Of a DNA stretch of 64,000 bases, positions 51,001 to 61,978 are shown piece by piece. The position numbers and the translations under genes were made by a program. The notes under the pieces were generated by a model. That model saw only the letters and a list, made by a program, of their open reading frames with translations, ran no database searches and was not told the DNA's origin. Within the stretch, counting starts at the first letter, position 1. Every line of letters starts with the position of its first letter. The DNA lies in the NCBI GenBank assembly GCA_011503125.2, contig WWBZ02000051.1, positions 1 to 64,000 on the forward strand. The letters run 5' to 3'. This stretch comes from Botryosphaeria dothidea. Taxonomy: Eukaryota > Ascomycota > Dothideomycetes > Botryosphaeriales > Botryosphaeriaceae.

Positions 51001-52591
51001 GTGCTGCACCTTGAGTTGCCTTCGGAATCGCTTTAATAACGGCTTGGTTTGCATGAGCAAAGATCTCATGCCATTGCGTAGCTAGCAGTAATCGAACAAC
51101 GAGGTGTAAGTTGATCTTAGATAACTCTACTGCTTTGTTATACTCTATAAAGAAGTGGTTTTGTTCGAAGGTCAACTGGGTGACAATAAAGTTCCCTTTA
51201 TAGAGACACATGCGGCCAGTGTCCATCTCTATGCCCTTTTCTCTTGCCTTTGCAACTAATACGAGGTTTGCCATAAACGATGGGACATAAGCAACGTCTA
51301 GAAGCGTAATAACACGAGGTCCCTTATCGTTATGTGCATTAACCGTGACTTCTCTAAACGATTCGATTGGAATCTGACTATCGCCTGTAGTAACAACGTC
51401 ATTTGGGTCTGCGTTGCGTGTCTTTTTGAAACGGTTCTTCATGAACTTGTTGCAAATGTGATGTGTGGATCCAGTATCAGTGATCTAGGAGAGGTCAAGC
51501 GTTGTTGGACGAGAGAGACGTCGCGTGCTAAAAGCGCTTGCAACGACTGCTGGAAATGAGGTCATATCGGAGTCCTGATTATCTTGAGTTGATGTATTTG
51601 TTTTGCTTTCCGCTTGCTTATTAGATTGCTTATCGGATTCCTTCTTATTGCCCTTCTTACTCTTATTCCTCTTAATAGATTGCTCTACCTGCTTCTTTAT
51701 AGTTAGATCCGTAAGTGCCTTATTAACCTTGGTTTGTCGCTCCTTGTTCGGTTTCTAGTCCTTAGGCCTTGCAGCTGGATTAAGATAGTAATACTTATAC
51801 TAAGCATGCTGTAGACCGCAAATACATGCTGGTCTTTCTTGCTGCTGGTTTCGGAGTGTTGCTGCAAAGGCTGCTTGAGTAATCTTCGGATTCTTAGCTA
51901 GTCCTTGGCGATGGTAGTTCCGGTAGTCGACAATAAGCTCTTGAAGTGACTTATTAAGTTCACCGTCTTGAAGCTTAATCTTACGGTTGGCTGCCTATTG
52001 CACGTCATAAGACGTAAGTGCCTTAAGGAAATTCTTCTTTCCTCGATCGCCTAAGACGTTAGGAAGGCCGAGAGACTCAGCTTTAAACATAGTCTCTTCC
52101 CATTGCGCAAGCCATTTCTCAAGGTTCTGGCTGCTAGGTGATTTCTCAAGCTGCCTAAGATGATTGATAACAAGATCTTCTTGTATCTGAGAGGTCGGTT
52201 GAAGGCGAGCCTTAAGTGCGCATAGCTGTGAATAGGGATGCGAGTCCTCTTTTAGCTTAAGGAGAATCGGTAGCAACGGTTAGCTAACCGAATCCTCAAT
52301 GACTAATAAGAGGTCATTGATCTCCTTTATACGCTTCTCGTACTGCTTAAGATCTTCCTTATAGTCCTCCCTCCTTATCTTATATCGATCCCATATACGA
52401 TCATTTTCATCGTCTGAGGATTCTGGTTCGGAAGGTCTCGTAGGTTTAGTTGGTTGCTCCGGTTTCTCCGGTTTCGATAGGTCGATATAGGCGAAGATCT
52501 GAGCCTTTTTTGCTCTTGATTGGATAATAAAATACCACTCGTCCCAGTCGTCCGACGACTTTAGGATAACGATTGGTTTAGAAGACGTCAT
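48029..52591 (-). pseudogene. Copia Gag-Pol polyprotein pseudogene
   Basis: A single frame of 1521 codons runs from ATG 52591 (MTSSKPIVILK) to the stop at 48029 with no frameshift but many in-frame TAG/TAA. Gag occupies about 52591-51650. Protease (DTGSTHHICN) is near 51470. Integrase is at about 51100-50450, with WHEIFAHAN (about 51070), FRSDGETS near 50700 and PYTPQQNGSSER near 50600. RT is at about 49400-48800 with YGLKES near 49140 and FVDDI near 49005. RNase H ends in ADGLTKALPRQKY near 48100. TAG codons at former CAG/TGG sites fit RIP. The YVDD box itself survives as FVDD. Confidence 0.88.
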
Positions 52592-52945
52592 AGCTACCAA
52601 TTTGCTAGTAACTAGTAACCAATAGTAGATAACGGTTGTCGTTATAGTGGGACTAGTCGGCGTTTCCTTTGCGACTGTATCCTTATTTACTCGCTCCTTA
52701 ATTAGTGCTCCTATCTGCCGGGCACCTATAAGGTTAATGCGAAGATTGCTTTTACTGCGTAAGATATAGAAAGCTAATGCTAGTACTTAACGAAGTAGTC
52801 TGGTAATGTAAAAAGCAATAATAGCTTTCGAAGGGGTAGGCAAAGATTGCCAAGATAACGTCCGGATACCTCGGTACGTCGAATGCTGTATAAAGAGGTG
52901 CAAAAGGAGGATAGCTTTAGATAGCAGAATGCATCATACGCATAT

Positions 52946-52958
52946 CCGGGCTCATAAC
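52946..52958 (-). other. Primer-binding site matching the initiator-Met tRNA anticodon arm
   Basis: On the minus strand GTTATGAGCCCGG follows the 5' LTR end directly. Its complement contains GGGCTCATAAC, the anticodon stem-loop sequence of eukaryotic initiator tRNA-Met. Drosophila copia and yeast Ty5 prime from a cleaved half-tRNA(iMet) in this way. Confidence 0.8.
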
Positions 52959-53116
52959 TGTTGAATTGTGATTATTCGCATTACCAGATGATAAGTGGCA
53001 TAAGGAGGAGGGTAGGTGACCCTGCAGCCTCTTATATAGTAGCTATCTAGCAAATTTTCGCTGTTGATCCTTGGTACAATAAGACCCTGTTTCTCCTAAC
53101 AGTTTATAGTCCAACA
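52959..53116 (-). repeat. Copia 5' LTR
   Basis: 158 bp, near-identical to the left copy; minus-strand transcription of gag-pol would start here. Confidence 0.93.
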
Positions 53117-54295
53117 TTTAACATTAGCTAGCGAAGTCTATTCGCTCCGGCTTCACCTTATTTTCCAACGTCGCTCGCCTGCCAATCAGGAAGTCAGTTA
53201 TGGCAGGCTGCGACACTGAGCCCCTTCCGTCCTAGTCGGGAATCCAAAAATGCACTGAGGTATGCATCCTCTCAAATTGCAGTAGTGCACCAAATTTTTT
53301 AGAAGCGATGAATGAATTGGCACTGGCGCATCAGAAACTTCAATCGGCGGCAACATCATCGAAGTGCAGAATCCATAAAAATTTGATACCGAAATCTTCC
53401 AAACGAAAAAAACGAATTTTTCCTCAAATCCCATGTTTTGCCGTCCCACACCGTAGAGCAACAAAGCGCGCTATGAAAAATTTCGACCCAGCGTGTTAAT
53501 CTTTACATCTGACAGATACAATACTGTTAGCGGCTTTGATGCCTACTTTGCTTATAGGTAACGTAAAGAAGTCGCTAGGTAAAATAATTACTTAGGGTTC
53601 CAGGCATTGTGCTCTTCAAATCCGCCGCGTTCGCGTAAAGGCAACCTCGGCCAGTGTCTTCTTTCTTCTTAAGAATGTCGACACAATCCCGTGTATGGAC
53701 GATTCATCACGCGGGCTACCAGCGCAGACCTTTACGCCTGAGTCGGGGCGCGGGTGAAAATGGGGCATATCCAATAGGAAGAATATGCGCGAAACAGCTG
53801 CAATCAGGGTCCTGCGTGCCAACAGCGCTTGCAGCAAAGACACGTGGGGCAACAGATACCGAGTCATGGAACAGGTCAAAGAGGAACAAGCTGAGATATG
53901 GCATGCAATACCAGAAAGTGGTCAAGAGAAACTGGCTAAGGTTGCGTAGCTGCTTTCAGGCATCGCAGGGCTCGAGCGGTGGAAAGTCCATTCACCACAT
54001 CGCAAAGAGCGCCGGAACCGACTCTTTGGAAGAAAAATATATCGGAAAGCATGGAGACAATCGCGGGCCGGAAACCCAGTAGCAAGGTTGTCCTGACCAT
54101 GCTACAACGAGGGAGCAACCGATTGGCTTCGGAGCCCTGGTTTGACTCGACCGTTCTGCGGGGACTCGGGATGGCGGGGTGAGTTTGATTATCAGAGTTT
54201 GAACAGGGCCGAATGCAGCTCAACGCATGTGCACTACAAAAAACCGTCGATCCCGTGTCTTGCTGAGGTGGCGAAGGTCTCGCTGTCCCAGCACC
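53117..54295. other. Intergenic upstream of the GPCR gene
   Basis: No supported gene. Several short frames without domains. Probably the promoter side of the plus-strand receptor gene. Confidence 0.4.
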
Positions 54296-56119
54296 ATGAC
54301 GGTCTACGAGGTTGTGTCGCGAATCTCGTCAGGCATCTCCATTGTGGCCGCACTATTTATCGTGGTCACATTCTTGCTCTTCCCGATCCTTCGCAAACCA
54401 ATGAACAGGTTGATATTTCTTGCATCGGTCGGAAACATTGTGCTTTATGTATTCTACTGCATTGGAACAGCCGGCATTCCGGCACCTGGCAAGAGCATGA
54501 CCTTATGCCAGCTGCAAGCTTTCTCCATTCAAATGTCGGTTATTTCCCGGGGCGGTTCACCGTGGAAGCTGATTTGGAATCCCAGGTTCTCCACGTCGGC
54601 AATGCTTTTTACCCTTGCCATGGCCATAAACGTCTACCTCATATTTTTTCGGTACCGAAGCCCGGAAGTCTGAGCCAATCTGAACGGCGTGCTGACTTTC
54701 AGTAGGAAATGGGCGCCATCTGAACTCCGCCGTCTGGAAACAATCTATCTCGGGACGAATTACGGTTTCACTTTCCTCCATTCTCTGATATTTCTCGTTC
54801 TCGATGTTGCGAAAACTCAAGCAGGTATCTATGGGCCAGCCAATGTGCGTAATCATCCCGCGTCCCGTTACAGTTCGCTGATTGAAGAAGCTTTGGTGTT
54901 GGGTGACCAAAGATTACCAATGGATACGATTTACCTTTGGTTACGGTATTACATGGTAAGGATACTTAACTTCATCCAGGCATTTTTTCCAAGACGGCAA
55001 AGCTGACCAAGAAAAGGGTCGGATGTTTCCTTATCACGATCATCTACCTCGCGACCGGTATCAAAATCATACGACAAAACATGGAGCTGAAACATGGAAA
55101 CTACGCCCTGGATACTCCGGTCACGGTATTGCAAGTCGGAAATCCTTTTCGTCCTACCGGTCAACCTATTCTTTGCGTCACCGAAGTCCAGGTAACATCG
55201 AGCTTACGGGAGCCCGTTTCGCCTTGTTCCACTGCCGCTGAGGTTGATTTTCCAAGGGATCCAGCCACGGATAAACCACAAGATGAAATTCTTGCAAACG
55301 GATACATGCCTTCGGCCGGGCCTCATGATCCGCAGTCTGAAAAGTCTGCATTGGACCTGGGACCTTGTTCGCCAATGGACGTGCCAAAAGAGCCACAGGT
55401 ACACCCAGATGCGGAGGACAAAATATTTGACGGTCCTGTCACTACCACAAGCTACCAGAAGGTTGAAAATGTGCCAAGTGAGGTGTCCAGGACAGAAAGA
55501 CACGAAGGGGAGTTACAAACTACAGTTTCGGTGCCGAAACCAAAATCTTTATTCTCCATCAGATTCAGATTGCCTTGGAACTTGAAGAAGACGCCAAAGC
55601 TTCGGGACCCGCGGGCGGCACATGCACGGGACGCAGCTATGGCTTACTGCAAAATGTCCATCCTGATGTTCCTTTCATTGATACTTGTCTGGGTAAGTCG
55701 CTCAACTGTTCAAAAGGATATATCTCATGAGGGCCTCGTGGTCGCTGCTAGAACTTTCGTCTCCCTCAATCCTAATACAGTAGGAACTTTGTGTCCAGTT
55801 TAACCGTGCTAATAAGGCGTAGGCACCCGCTAGTGTTAACAGAGTGTTTCTGCTCATAAACGACAACAAACCCAGCACCGTGTTGAACACTCTCCAGGCG
55901 GCTTTCAATCCATGCCAAGGCTTCTGTGACTGTATAATCTATATCGCCATGAGCTGGTCATCTTTCAAATCCATTTCTCGGGATGTATTCAATGCCCTTC
56001 GGGGGAAGGGAACCTTTAGGCAGAGGACGGTTGAATTCGACGATGCCGACTATGACGCCACAACCCTGGAAGCAACACCACAATCAAGCCGGACCCCCTC
56101 CGTTCGGGAGATGGCATAA
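54296..56119 (+). CDS. cAMP-receptor-like G-protein-coupled receptor, six exons
   Basis: Exons 54296-54534, 54586-54651, 54703-54844, 54891-54955, 55017-55692 and 55823-56119 join in frame to 494 residues. Introns are 51, 51, 46, 61 and 130 bp with recognisable CTRAY branch points (for example GCTGAC before TTTCAG at 54702). Seven membrane segments are visible: SISIVAAL-type TM1, NRLIFLASVGNIVLYVF TM2, MLFTLAMAINVYLIFF TM3, TNYGFTFLHSLIFLVLD TM4, GCFLITIIYLATGIKII TM5, SILMFLSLILVWAPAS TM6, and NPCQGFCDCIIYIAMSW TM7. LWCWV in the second outer loop is a hallmark of fungal cAMP-receptor-like GPCRs. The third inner loop is about 200 residues, a usual site of phosphorylation. An in-frame ATG at 54227 would add 23 basic residues; I prefer 54296. 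Confidence 0.88.
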
Positions 56120-56931
56120 ATCATTCCTACTTGCACATCTCCTCCTCTTTTATGGATACCTAATGCTCAATGCTCTCATCAGGACAATGGCAAGTACTCC
56201 GAGTTCGGCCGGGGTATGAGCTCCGCGCAGAAAATACGATCTATATTTGATTTGGAGGTAACGCATGGGACTACATGCGGTAGTGGGAAATCCTAGCGTT
56301 GACTTGCAGTAAAGTCTTGGGCCCGCGTTCTAGAACTCGTCGTTGAGGATCTAAGAAATGGAAGAAAAAATTCTACGGATAACAACGATGGCCGATCGTT
56401 TGGCATTGAGCGGTGCGTAGTGATGTTTTAATGAGTGCTCAAGTTTCGCTTGTGATTTGGAGTGGATCTTGGCAGCCATGATTACATAGTATACGGTCAA
56501 CGCCACGCTCGTGTATCAAGTTTAAGATGCCGGTCAACGTACGTAAAGGATCCAAGATCTGGCCCGAGATTATTGGTCTAAGGGGCAGTTGCGACGATGG
56601 TGGGCCACACGGCGAAGTCCGCCGAGCTCGGAACGTAGTAATGCTCGTATGTTCACCCGAACTAGTCTCGGAAACGAGTAGCATAAAGTATAAGGAGCCG
56701 CATCAACGAGTCACCTGGTCCGATGTTCCCAGTGACCTCATTCTCAGCCTCAAACCTCTGCTGCTTAGACAGTAGTGGTACACCCGGGGCATTTACTAGT
56801 TGTTGAATATGGAGTTCACGGCTGTGCTTTGCTCCACAGCCTCCGCGTCGTTGTATAAATACTACAATCCTCAAGTGAGCCTTCATGGGCCTGGATCTCA
56901 GTTTCATCATTCAGCTAAACGCGATTTCAAA
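56120..56931. other. Intergenic between GPCR and secreted peptide genes
   Basis: No gene seen. A TATAAATA box at about 56853-56860 lies roughly 75 bp upstream of the secreted-protein start codon and is a plausible promoter element. Confidence 0.45.
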
Positions 56932-57595
56932 ATGCAGTTCAAAGCTTTGATCTTCCTGGCCTTCGCTGCCATTGCCGTAGCTCAGAGCGGAGCAGGAGGT
57001 GAGCTCTTGTGCCGCAACCCTCGCATGGTTCATACTTAACGAAATACAGTGGCTTGCAATAGGCCAAGTCAATGTCTGTCCGGAACATGCGTTGCGGGTA
57101 CGTCTGCTTGACCCGCACACATATGCAACAGCTCCAGTTAAAATTCATCGCAGCTACTGGAAAGTGCAATAGAGGAAGCGTTGACGGTATGGGACACTAC
57201 CTTGTCGAATGTTCTGCGTACGATGCTCACAGTCTTTTAGCGCGATGCAACAGCGACTGGGATTGCTGGTCCAATCGTTGCTCCGGTATATGCACCTCGT
57301 ACCCTCTGGTTTTCCACGCCTTACGTGTATGTATAGGAGGAAAATGCGCATCGTGCGACAATGGAAAAGGCCGCGGTATTGCCCCGAATAGTGAGTAGCT
57401 TCTTTCACTATCTTTGGTATTTAGTATTAACACATCAGCAGCATAATGCCCCGGTGTTGCAGATAAGGACATCTGTTGCAGCAGTCATTGCACGGGTACG
57501 TCTAGCGCAACTCTAAGCCGAAAACCCCTAATGGCCTTGCAGTGGATAGAACTTCAAGCACCGGACTTCACTGCCGGAGCAATGTTCCAGCATAG
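56932..57595 (+). CDS. Small secreted cysteine-rich protein, six exons, candidate effector
   Basis: Exons 56932-56998, 57050-57097, 57154-57285, 57337-57390, 57463-57495 and 57543-57595 give 128 residues. Every intron is phase 1 with GTGAG/GTACG/GTATA donors and CAG or TAG acceptors. Residues 1-18 (MQFKALIFLAFAAIAVAQ) are a clear signal peptide. The mature chain of about 110 residues has 14 cysteines, most in short C-x5-C-x4-C-type modules (CNRPSQCLSGTC, CNSDWDCWSNRC, CCSSHC), implying seven disulfides. I recognise no named family. Size, Cys density and export fit fungal effectors or antimicrobial-type secreted proteins. The last exon boundary is the least certain. Confidence 0.75.
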
Positions 57596-57908
57596 GACTT
57601 GGAGCTTTGAAGATATGTTCTACTGCTTGTACATGTCAGGTCTTGGTATTTGTACAATTTTAGATTGGATTCAGACGAAGGGGCAACGGAAAAGGCGGTA
57701 GGAAATCAGATAGATCTGTGCTTGATTTTAAGAACAACTAAACAACGATGAGGTTTAAAGCTGCCTCGGTGAAATGTTGCTCATCACTTCCGTGTGAACG
57801 TATAACGTATTTTCAATCAAGTTGCTGATTTCGGATGGTGAGTCATTTTATTGACTAGCAATTGTCTCAGGAAGGTCGTTTAGTCTTTCCCATCCCATAA
57901 TCTTCTCT

Positions 57909-58904
57909 TTACGAGGAGCATTCCTTCTTGGAGCCGTCCTGGTAGAAGTAGTCCTCGTTGATCTTGATCTCATCTGCGTGCCACGTCTTACCACCATCAG
58001 AGGTGGTGAACCCATCAGAAGTAGCTCCAGTCAAGGTCAACGTGTTGCCGAAGTTCTTATCGGCCTGGTTGAGATGGACGGTAATGTTCGTCCAGCCTGG
58101 TACAGTTGTCAGTCGCCATTTCTTTTTCGTATAAAGCATTGAAACATACTGTAGCCTTTTAGGGTTCCACAGTCAGCCCCGTAGCACTCATTTCCAGAGT
58201 AGAAGACCTCGAGCTTGAGGCCGGGGTCTGGGAATTCGTCAGCATCCATTGAACTCGTTCGAAACAGGTTACATACTGTCCGACTGGGACGAGAACAGCT
58301 CGCCACCCTTCCAAACCTTCTGGGTGATGTTGGTGCTGGCCTCATCGACCGCAATTTCAAAGTCGAGAGCGGTTCCAGGAGCAGCAGGCTTGTAGCCGGC
58401 ACTAACCTGACCGGCTGGCAGACAATGTTAGCTTATGGGACCAACTCTTCTGGTGGCTCAGGGTCTTACAAGGGTTGTAAGTGCTGGCGGTGATACACCA
58501 GTTATCCGCGGTGGAATCGCAGCCACTGCAAGTTTCATGAGCTTCAGTGACCAGTAAGTGGGATGAATAGAATGTGCCTACGTGAGTTGCTGGTCGGGAG
58601 CCCAGTTGATGAGCGGCTGGACGAAGGAAATCTGCAAAACGTCCTTGCCTTCGGGGCTTTCCTGAGCACCGATCCAGAGCGCAAGTTCTTCCTGCGGGTT
58701 GGCGTTGGTAGCGTAGCCGCAAGGAATGGCCGGCGGCTTCATGCTGTAAGTGGCCTTCGTGATGTACGCGCCACCGCTAGTAGGTCCGGTGTAAAACATG
58801 TTGCCGAACTTGTAGTTGTTGATCCATGATTCATCGGACGATTGGGCAGATGCTCCCAGAGCAAACGAAAGAGCGGCGGCAGCCGAGACGGAAGTGGAGC
58901 GCAT
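57909..58904 (-). CDS. Secreted protein of unknown function, five exons
   Basis: Exons 58904-58582, 58524-58470, 58412-58277, 58227-58150 and 58096-57909 encode 259 residues. The introns are 57, 57, 49 and 53 bp, all with good GTAAG/GTATG/GTAGG donors. Residues 1-20 (MRSTSVSAAAALSFALGASA) form a signal peptide. The mature part has about eight cysteines and beta-strand-like segments (ELALWIGAQESPEGKDVLQ, DFEIAVDEASTNITQKVW, WTNITVHLNQADKNFG, TLTGATSDGFTTSDGG). Conserved Trp and the DFEIAVD/VWKGGEL pair suggest a beta-sandwich of carbohydrate-active type. I cannot assign a family. It is convergent with the small cysteine-rich protein gene, about 310 bp apart. Confidence 0.8.
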
Positions 58905-59327
58905 TTTTGTAGTGAAGGTTGAGAGCCTGTCTCGACTGTGTTGTCCAAACGAATGAAGATGGCGATGAAGGAATGACCGAAGCTGTAAGCCGGCGGTTAG
59001 TGCCAGTAGCAGCGGGTTGCAACTACTGTTATAGAGAGCCGAGGAATAGGCAGGGTTTCGAAATACGAAGAGGTCTGGCTATGTCTGTGTTTCAAGTCGC
59101 AGGTTGATTAAGGGTGAGTGCCGATTGTTTCCCATCGGGAGCTCGCAAGTCGACTCAGACCATACAGCGAGGTGTGCGCAGATTGTTTTACCGCGTGTTA
59201 GTCAAGTGTTGCGGCCTATGCCGACATGAGCGGGGAAGTAATGAGGAAGAGCGTTCCGAGCTCCTTGTTGGCCAATGGAAACTCGACGTTTCGCCAGCGC
59301 GCACTGACACTGGAGCCATCACGAAGA

Positions 59328-59729
59328 TCAGGCCAGATGTGAAAGGCTGCCTGATCCCCATTTCCATTCAACGGATATACAGGAAGCACCGGTTATGCTT
59401 GAGTGGGAATCCTCTCTATAGTTCTCCACGACGTCCAGAGAGTTGCGAAGGCAAGACTGGGCTGTAAGCATGAACATTGCGTTTAGAACCCGGCTACCCG
59501 GCGAGCCGAAGGGCCAAACACACTGAAACAAGGCTTGTGCCTCATAAGCAGCAGAATACCCACCAATGAGAAATCGCAGCAGAACCGCCGAATGCCTGAC
59601 TTGCCAATTCTCAGCCCGCGGGGAAACAGCGGTAATTGTTTGCCCATCATCATAACGTGAGAGTGTGCCGGTCAGCGCATGCGGCTCAAGCCGGAAATTC
59701 TCGCTCAGAGACGCGAGCACATCACTCAT
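59328..59729 (-). CDS. Possible small hypothetical protein (weak)
   Basis: 133 codons from ATG at 59729 (MSDVLASLSENFRLEP) to 59328, intronless. No domain, signal peptide or splice support. It could be a spurious frame in GC-rich intergenic DNA. Confidence 0.2.
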   Translation of the reverse strand: MSDVLASLSENFRLEPHALTGTLSRYDDGQTITAVSPRAENWQVRHSAVLLRFLIGGYSAAYEAQALFQCVWPFGSPGSRVLNAMFMLTAQSCLRNSLDVVENYREDSHSSITGASCISVEWKWGSGSLSHLA

Positions 59730-61978
59730 CTTCTCCTCCGATGACGGACCGTCTCGGCCACTATCACAGCCTGATCCGACCCCGTGGAGGAGAAGATGTT
59801 GCGCATTGTTGAAGTTGATGTGATGAAGCAACCCAGCTGTGTGGTGCTTTGCATTGCTTTGGCGACAAGTGAATGTGCGGAGCAGTATAAAATCGAAGTC
59901 AACGATAGGCAAGACGAAATACAAACGAGAGCGTGCATGATCACAAGACTGCGTAATGTTAAACCAACTAGACGGCAGCGAAAGCACGCTCAAGCTGCAC
60001 ACAATAATGATGGCGGTGTCCTTACCGTGGTGCCGGGCGTGCGTGCAGTATTGGCTCGGGACAGCCAGCAGTGGATGACAAAGCATCGGGTGCACACGCA
60101 TGTGACTAGCGCTGGAGATAACAGTGTGCCATTCGGTATTCCACAACGATCAGAAAGGCCCAAACAAAAGCTTCAGCAAGGCGTTGGAAGCACAAGACTC
60201 TGCTTCGAATCTTGAAAAGCCAAAGGCCTGCACTTGGCCGAAGCATGTGGTACCTCTTCCCATTGGACCCTCGCCACCCAAACCCGCCCACGATAAGCTC
60301 GAAAGCTCCTTTCTCGAAGCATGCAATAATGAAGAGGCTGACTGGACAGGAGATTCCCTTCACGGTAATGGCCGCCAAAAGCATCGACGCCAGCCGGCCG
60401 GCGCGGGCAACGAGAACTGGCGGAGAGTGTAGTGTAATAGAGTAGAGCACCTTGGAATGACTTGACGTGGCGGCGGCGACATGACAACCGGGCAGCAGCA
60501 AGACGAAAGCGGTCGACATCGATGTCTGGACACAAGGGTTGGACTACTGCTGTCCCAACGAAAGGCAGCGCGAGCTTGGCCCAGAGCGGCGACACGGCGC
60601 AGAGCTGCAGATTTATCGCACCAGACCCAGACTGGGGAAAGCACCGGCTCACATGGTCGTGGCTGGCGGCGCGACTGGGTAGATCCGCCAGCAATGGCCG
60701 CCGGAGCGCTTTCGAGCACTGACGGCTCCAAGTACTATTGCTTGCACTCCCTTTCCTTTTCTTTTGTCTCTTTCCAGATCCGGCTGATCGTAGCCATCTT
60801 TTGAAGCTAATGTGCTTTTTTTCTCTAGACCTGGAGGCTGGTCGTGCGCTGAGGCGTATTCTGCCGCACGGCACGGAATGCGGCAACAAATTTGCAGGCG
60901 AACACGACCCGCTCCATTCCCTCCGCTGCAGGGTGGGACAAAGATAGCAGGGCAGGATTGGCGCCCCCTGCCCTCTCCCTCGTATAAAGGTGTTGCAGCA
61001 GGATTGCATGGCGAGTGTTGCAGGGAGCGCGCAGCTTCTGCCGCATCGTTGCAGCAGGAGATAGGCTCTCTCCGTCGCCAGGCAGCAAGGCGAGCCGGCG
61101 TCTCGCTGCAGATTGCGGCGCGGGACCAGAGCGCAGGATTCCGTCACCAGGCCATCAGATACGACCCAACGAGGGCGAGGGCGGCGGGCCCGTTTTAAAC
61201 TTCGCCCTCCCTCTCCCCCGCCACACGCTCGTGTCGCTGCATGAAAGCCGACAAGGTTTCACCTCCACGCTGCAAGTCTTCGGAACAACTGTTGATCGTG
61301 CGCGCGGAGATAAAATGACTCTTGCAACCTGCTGCAGATACCCACATTTAACACTCGTAGGGCCAACTTTGCTGACACCGCAGGCGACGACGAACATGGC
61401 AGGACGGTAGCGAAGAATGGAACGAAGGGGGAAACGGACTATTGTCATGATGCTGACATGGCGCCACGCGCCGGCTTTGGGCCTATCGCTGCCGTGCCGC
61501 CGCTGCGACACTGTGGCTGGCCCGCCCGACGGTTTTACTCGGCGCCGTCCGCGTGCCGATTGTTTCCTGACTGGAGTCGCCGCTTGCGGGTACCTGAAGC
61601 CACGCGTGCGAAATGGCTGGCTGAGTCTGCAGTGCTTAATCCGACCCTTTGGCGACGACCTCTGCTGTCGAGCACGGCGCGCAGAGATAGACGATCCTCT
61701 CGTCCGTTCGTATTGATACGATGCCCAGTCGCTTAATGTCGTGATCCGCAGTCAAATCTGGCAATGCGCCTTGGTCGTATCGGTGTTTTCATTAGGTGTA
61801 GTACATACAGTCTATCGTTTCATGAAGCTCGTAACGATGGAAACAACCCGTAGTAAAGCTCCCTCCGCGCCAAAGAAAGACGTCAAGAGACCCGCTCATT
61901 AAGTACCGTGCATGTGCTGTTGCCAAAATCCGCGCGTCTGGAGTTTTCCGCCCAGAGAAAGGCGTCGAAAGCAAATCA
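59730..61978. other. Long intergenic region, GC-rich, no supported gene
   Basis: Many overlapping open frames on both strands arise from GC-rich composition, particularly at 60.2-61.6 kb. None has a recognisable domain, intron pattern or start context. It is downstream of the GH16 gene and may contain long 3' UTR or non-coding transcripts. Confidence 0.4.

Larger units (their letters stand above)
47712..53116 (-). mobile_element. Full-length Ty1/copia retrotransposon, coding sequence broken by nonsense codons
   Basis: 5405 bp with 158-bp LTRs at 47712-47869 and 52959-53116 that differ at about two positions. The target duplication is TTTAA (47707-47711, 53117-53121). Domain order on the minus strand is gag, protease, integrase, RT, RNase H, as in copia. 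A polypurine run (minus strand AAAGGGGTG, + 47870-47880) precedes the 3' LTR, and a half-tRNA primer site follows the 5' LTR. Moderate RIP has put stops in the single frame. Confidence 0.93.

Noticed and set aside
59730..61700. Long GC-rich open frames (for example 60173-61147)
   Set aside because: Overlapping frames in several phases on both strands, low-complexity Arg/Ser composition, no homology or splice signals.
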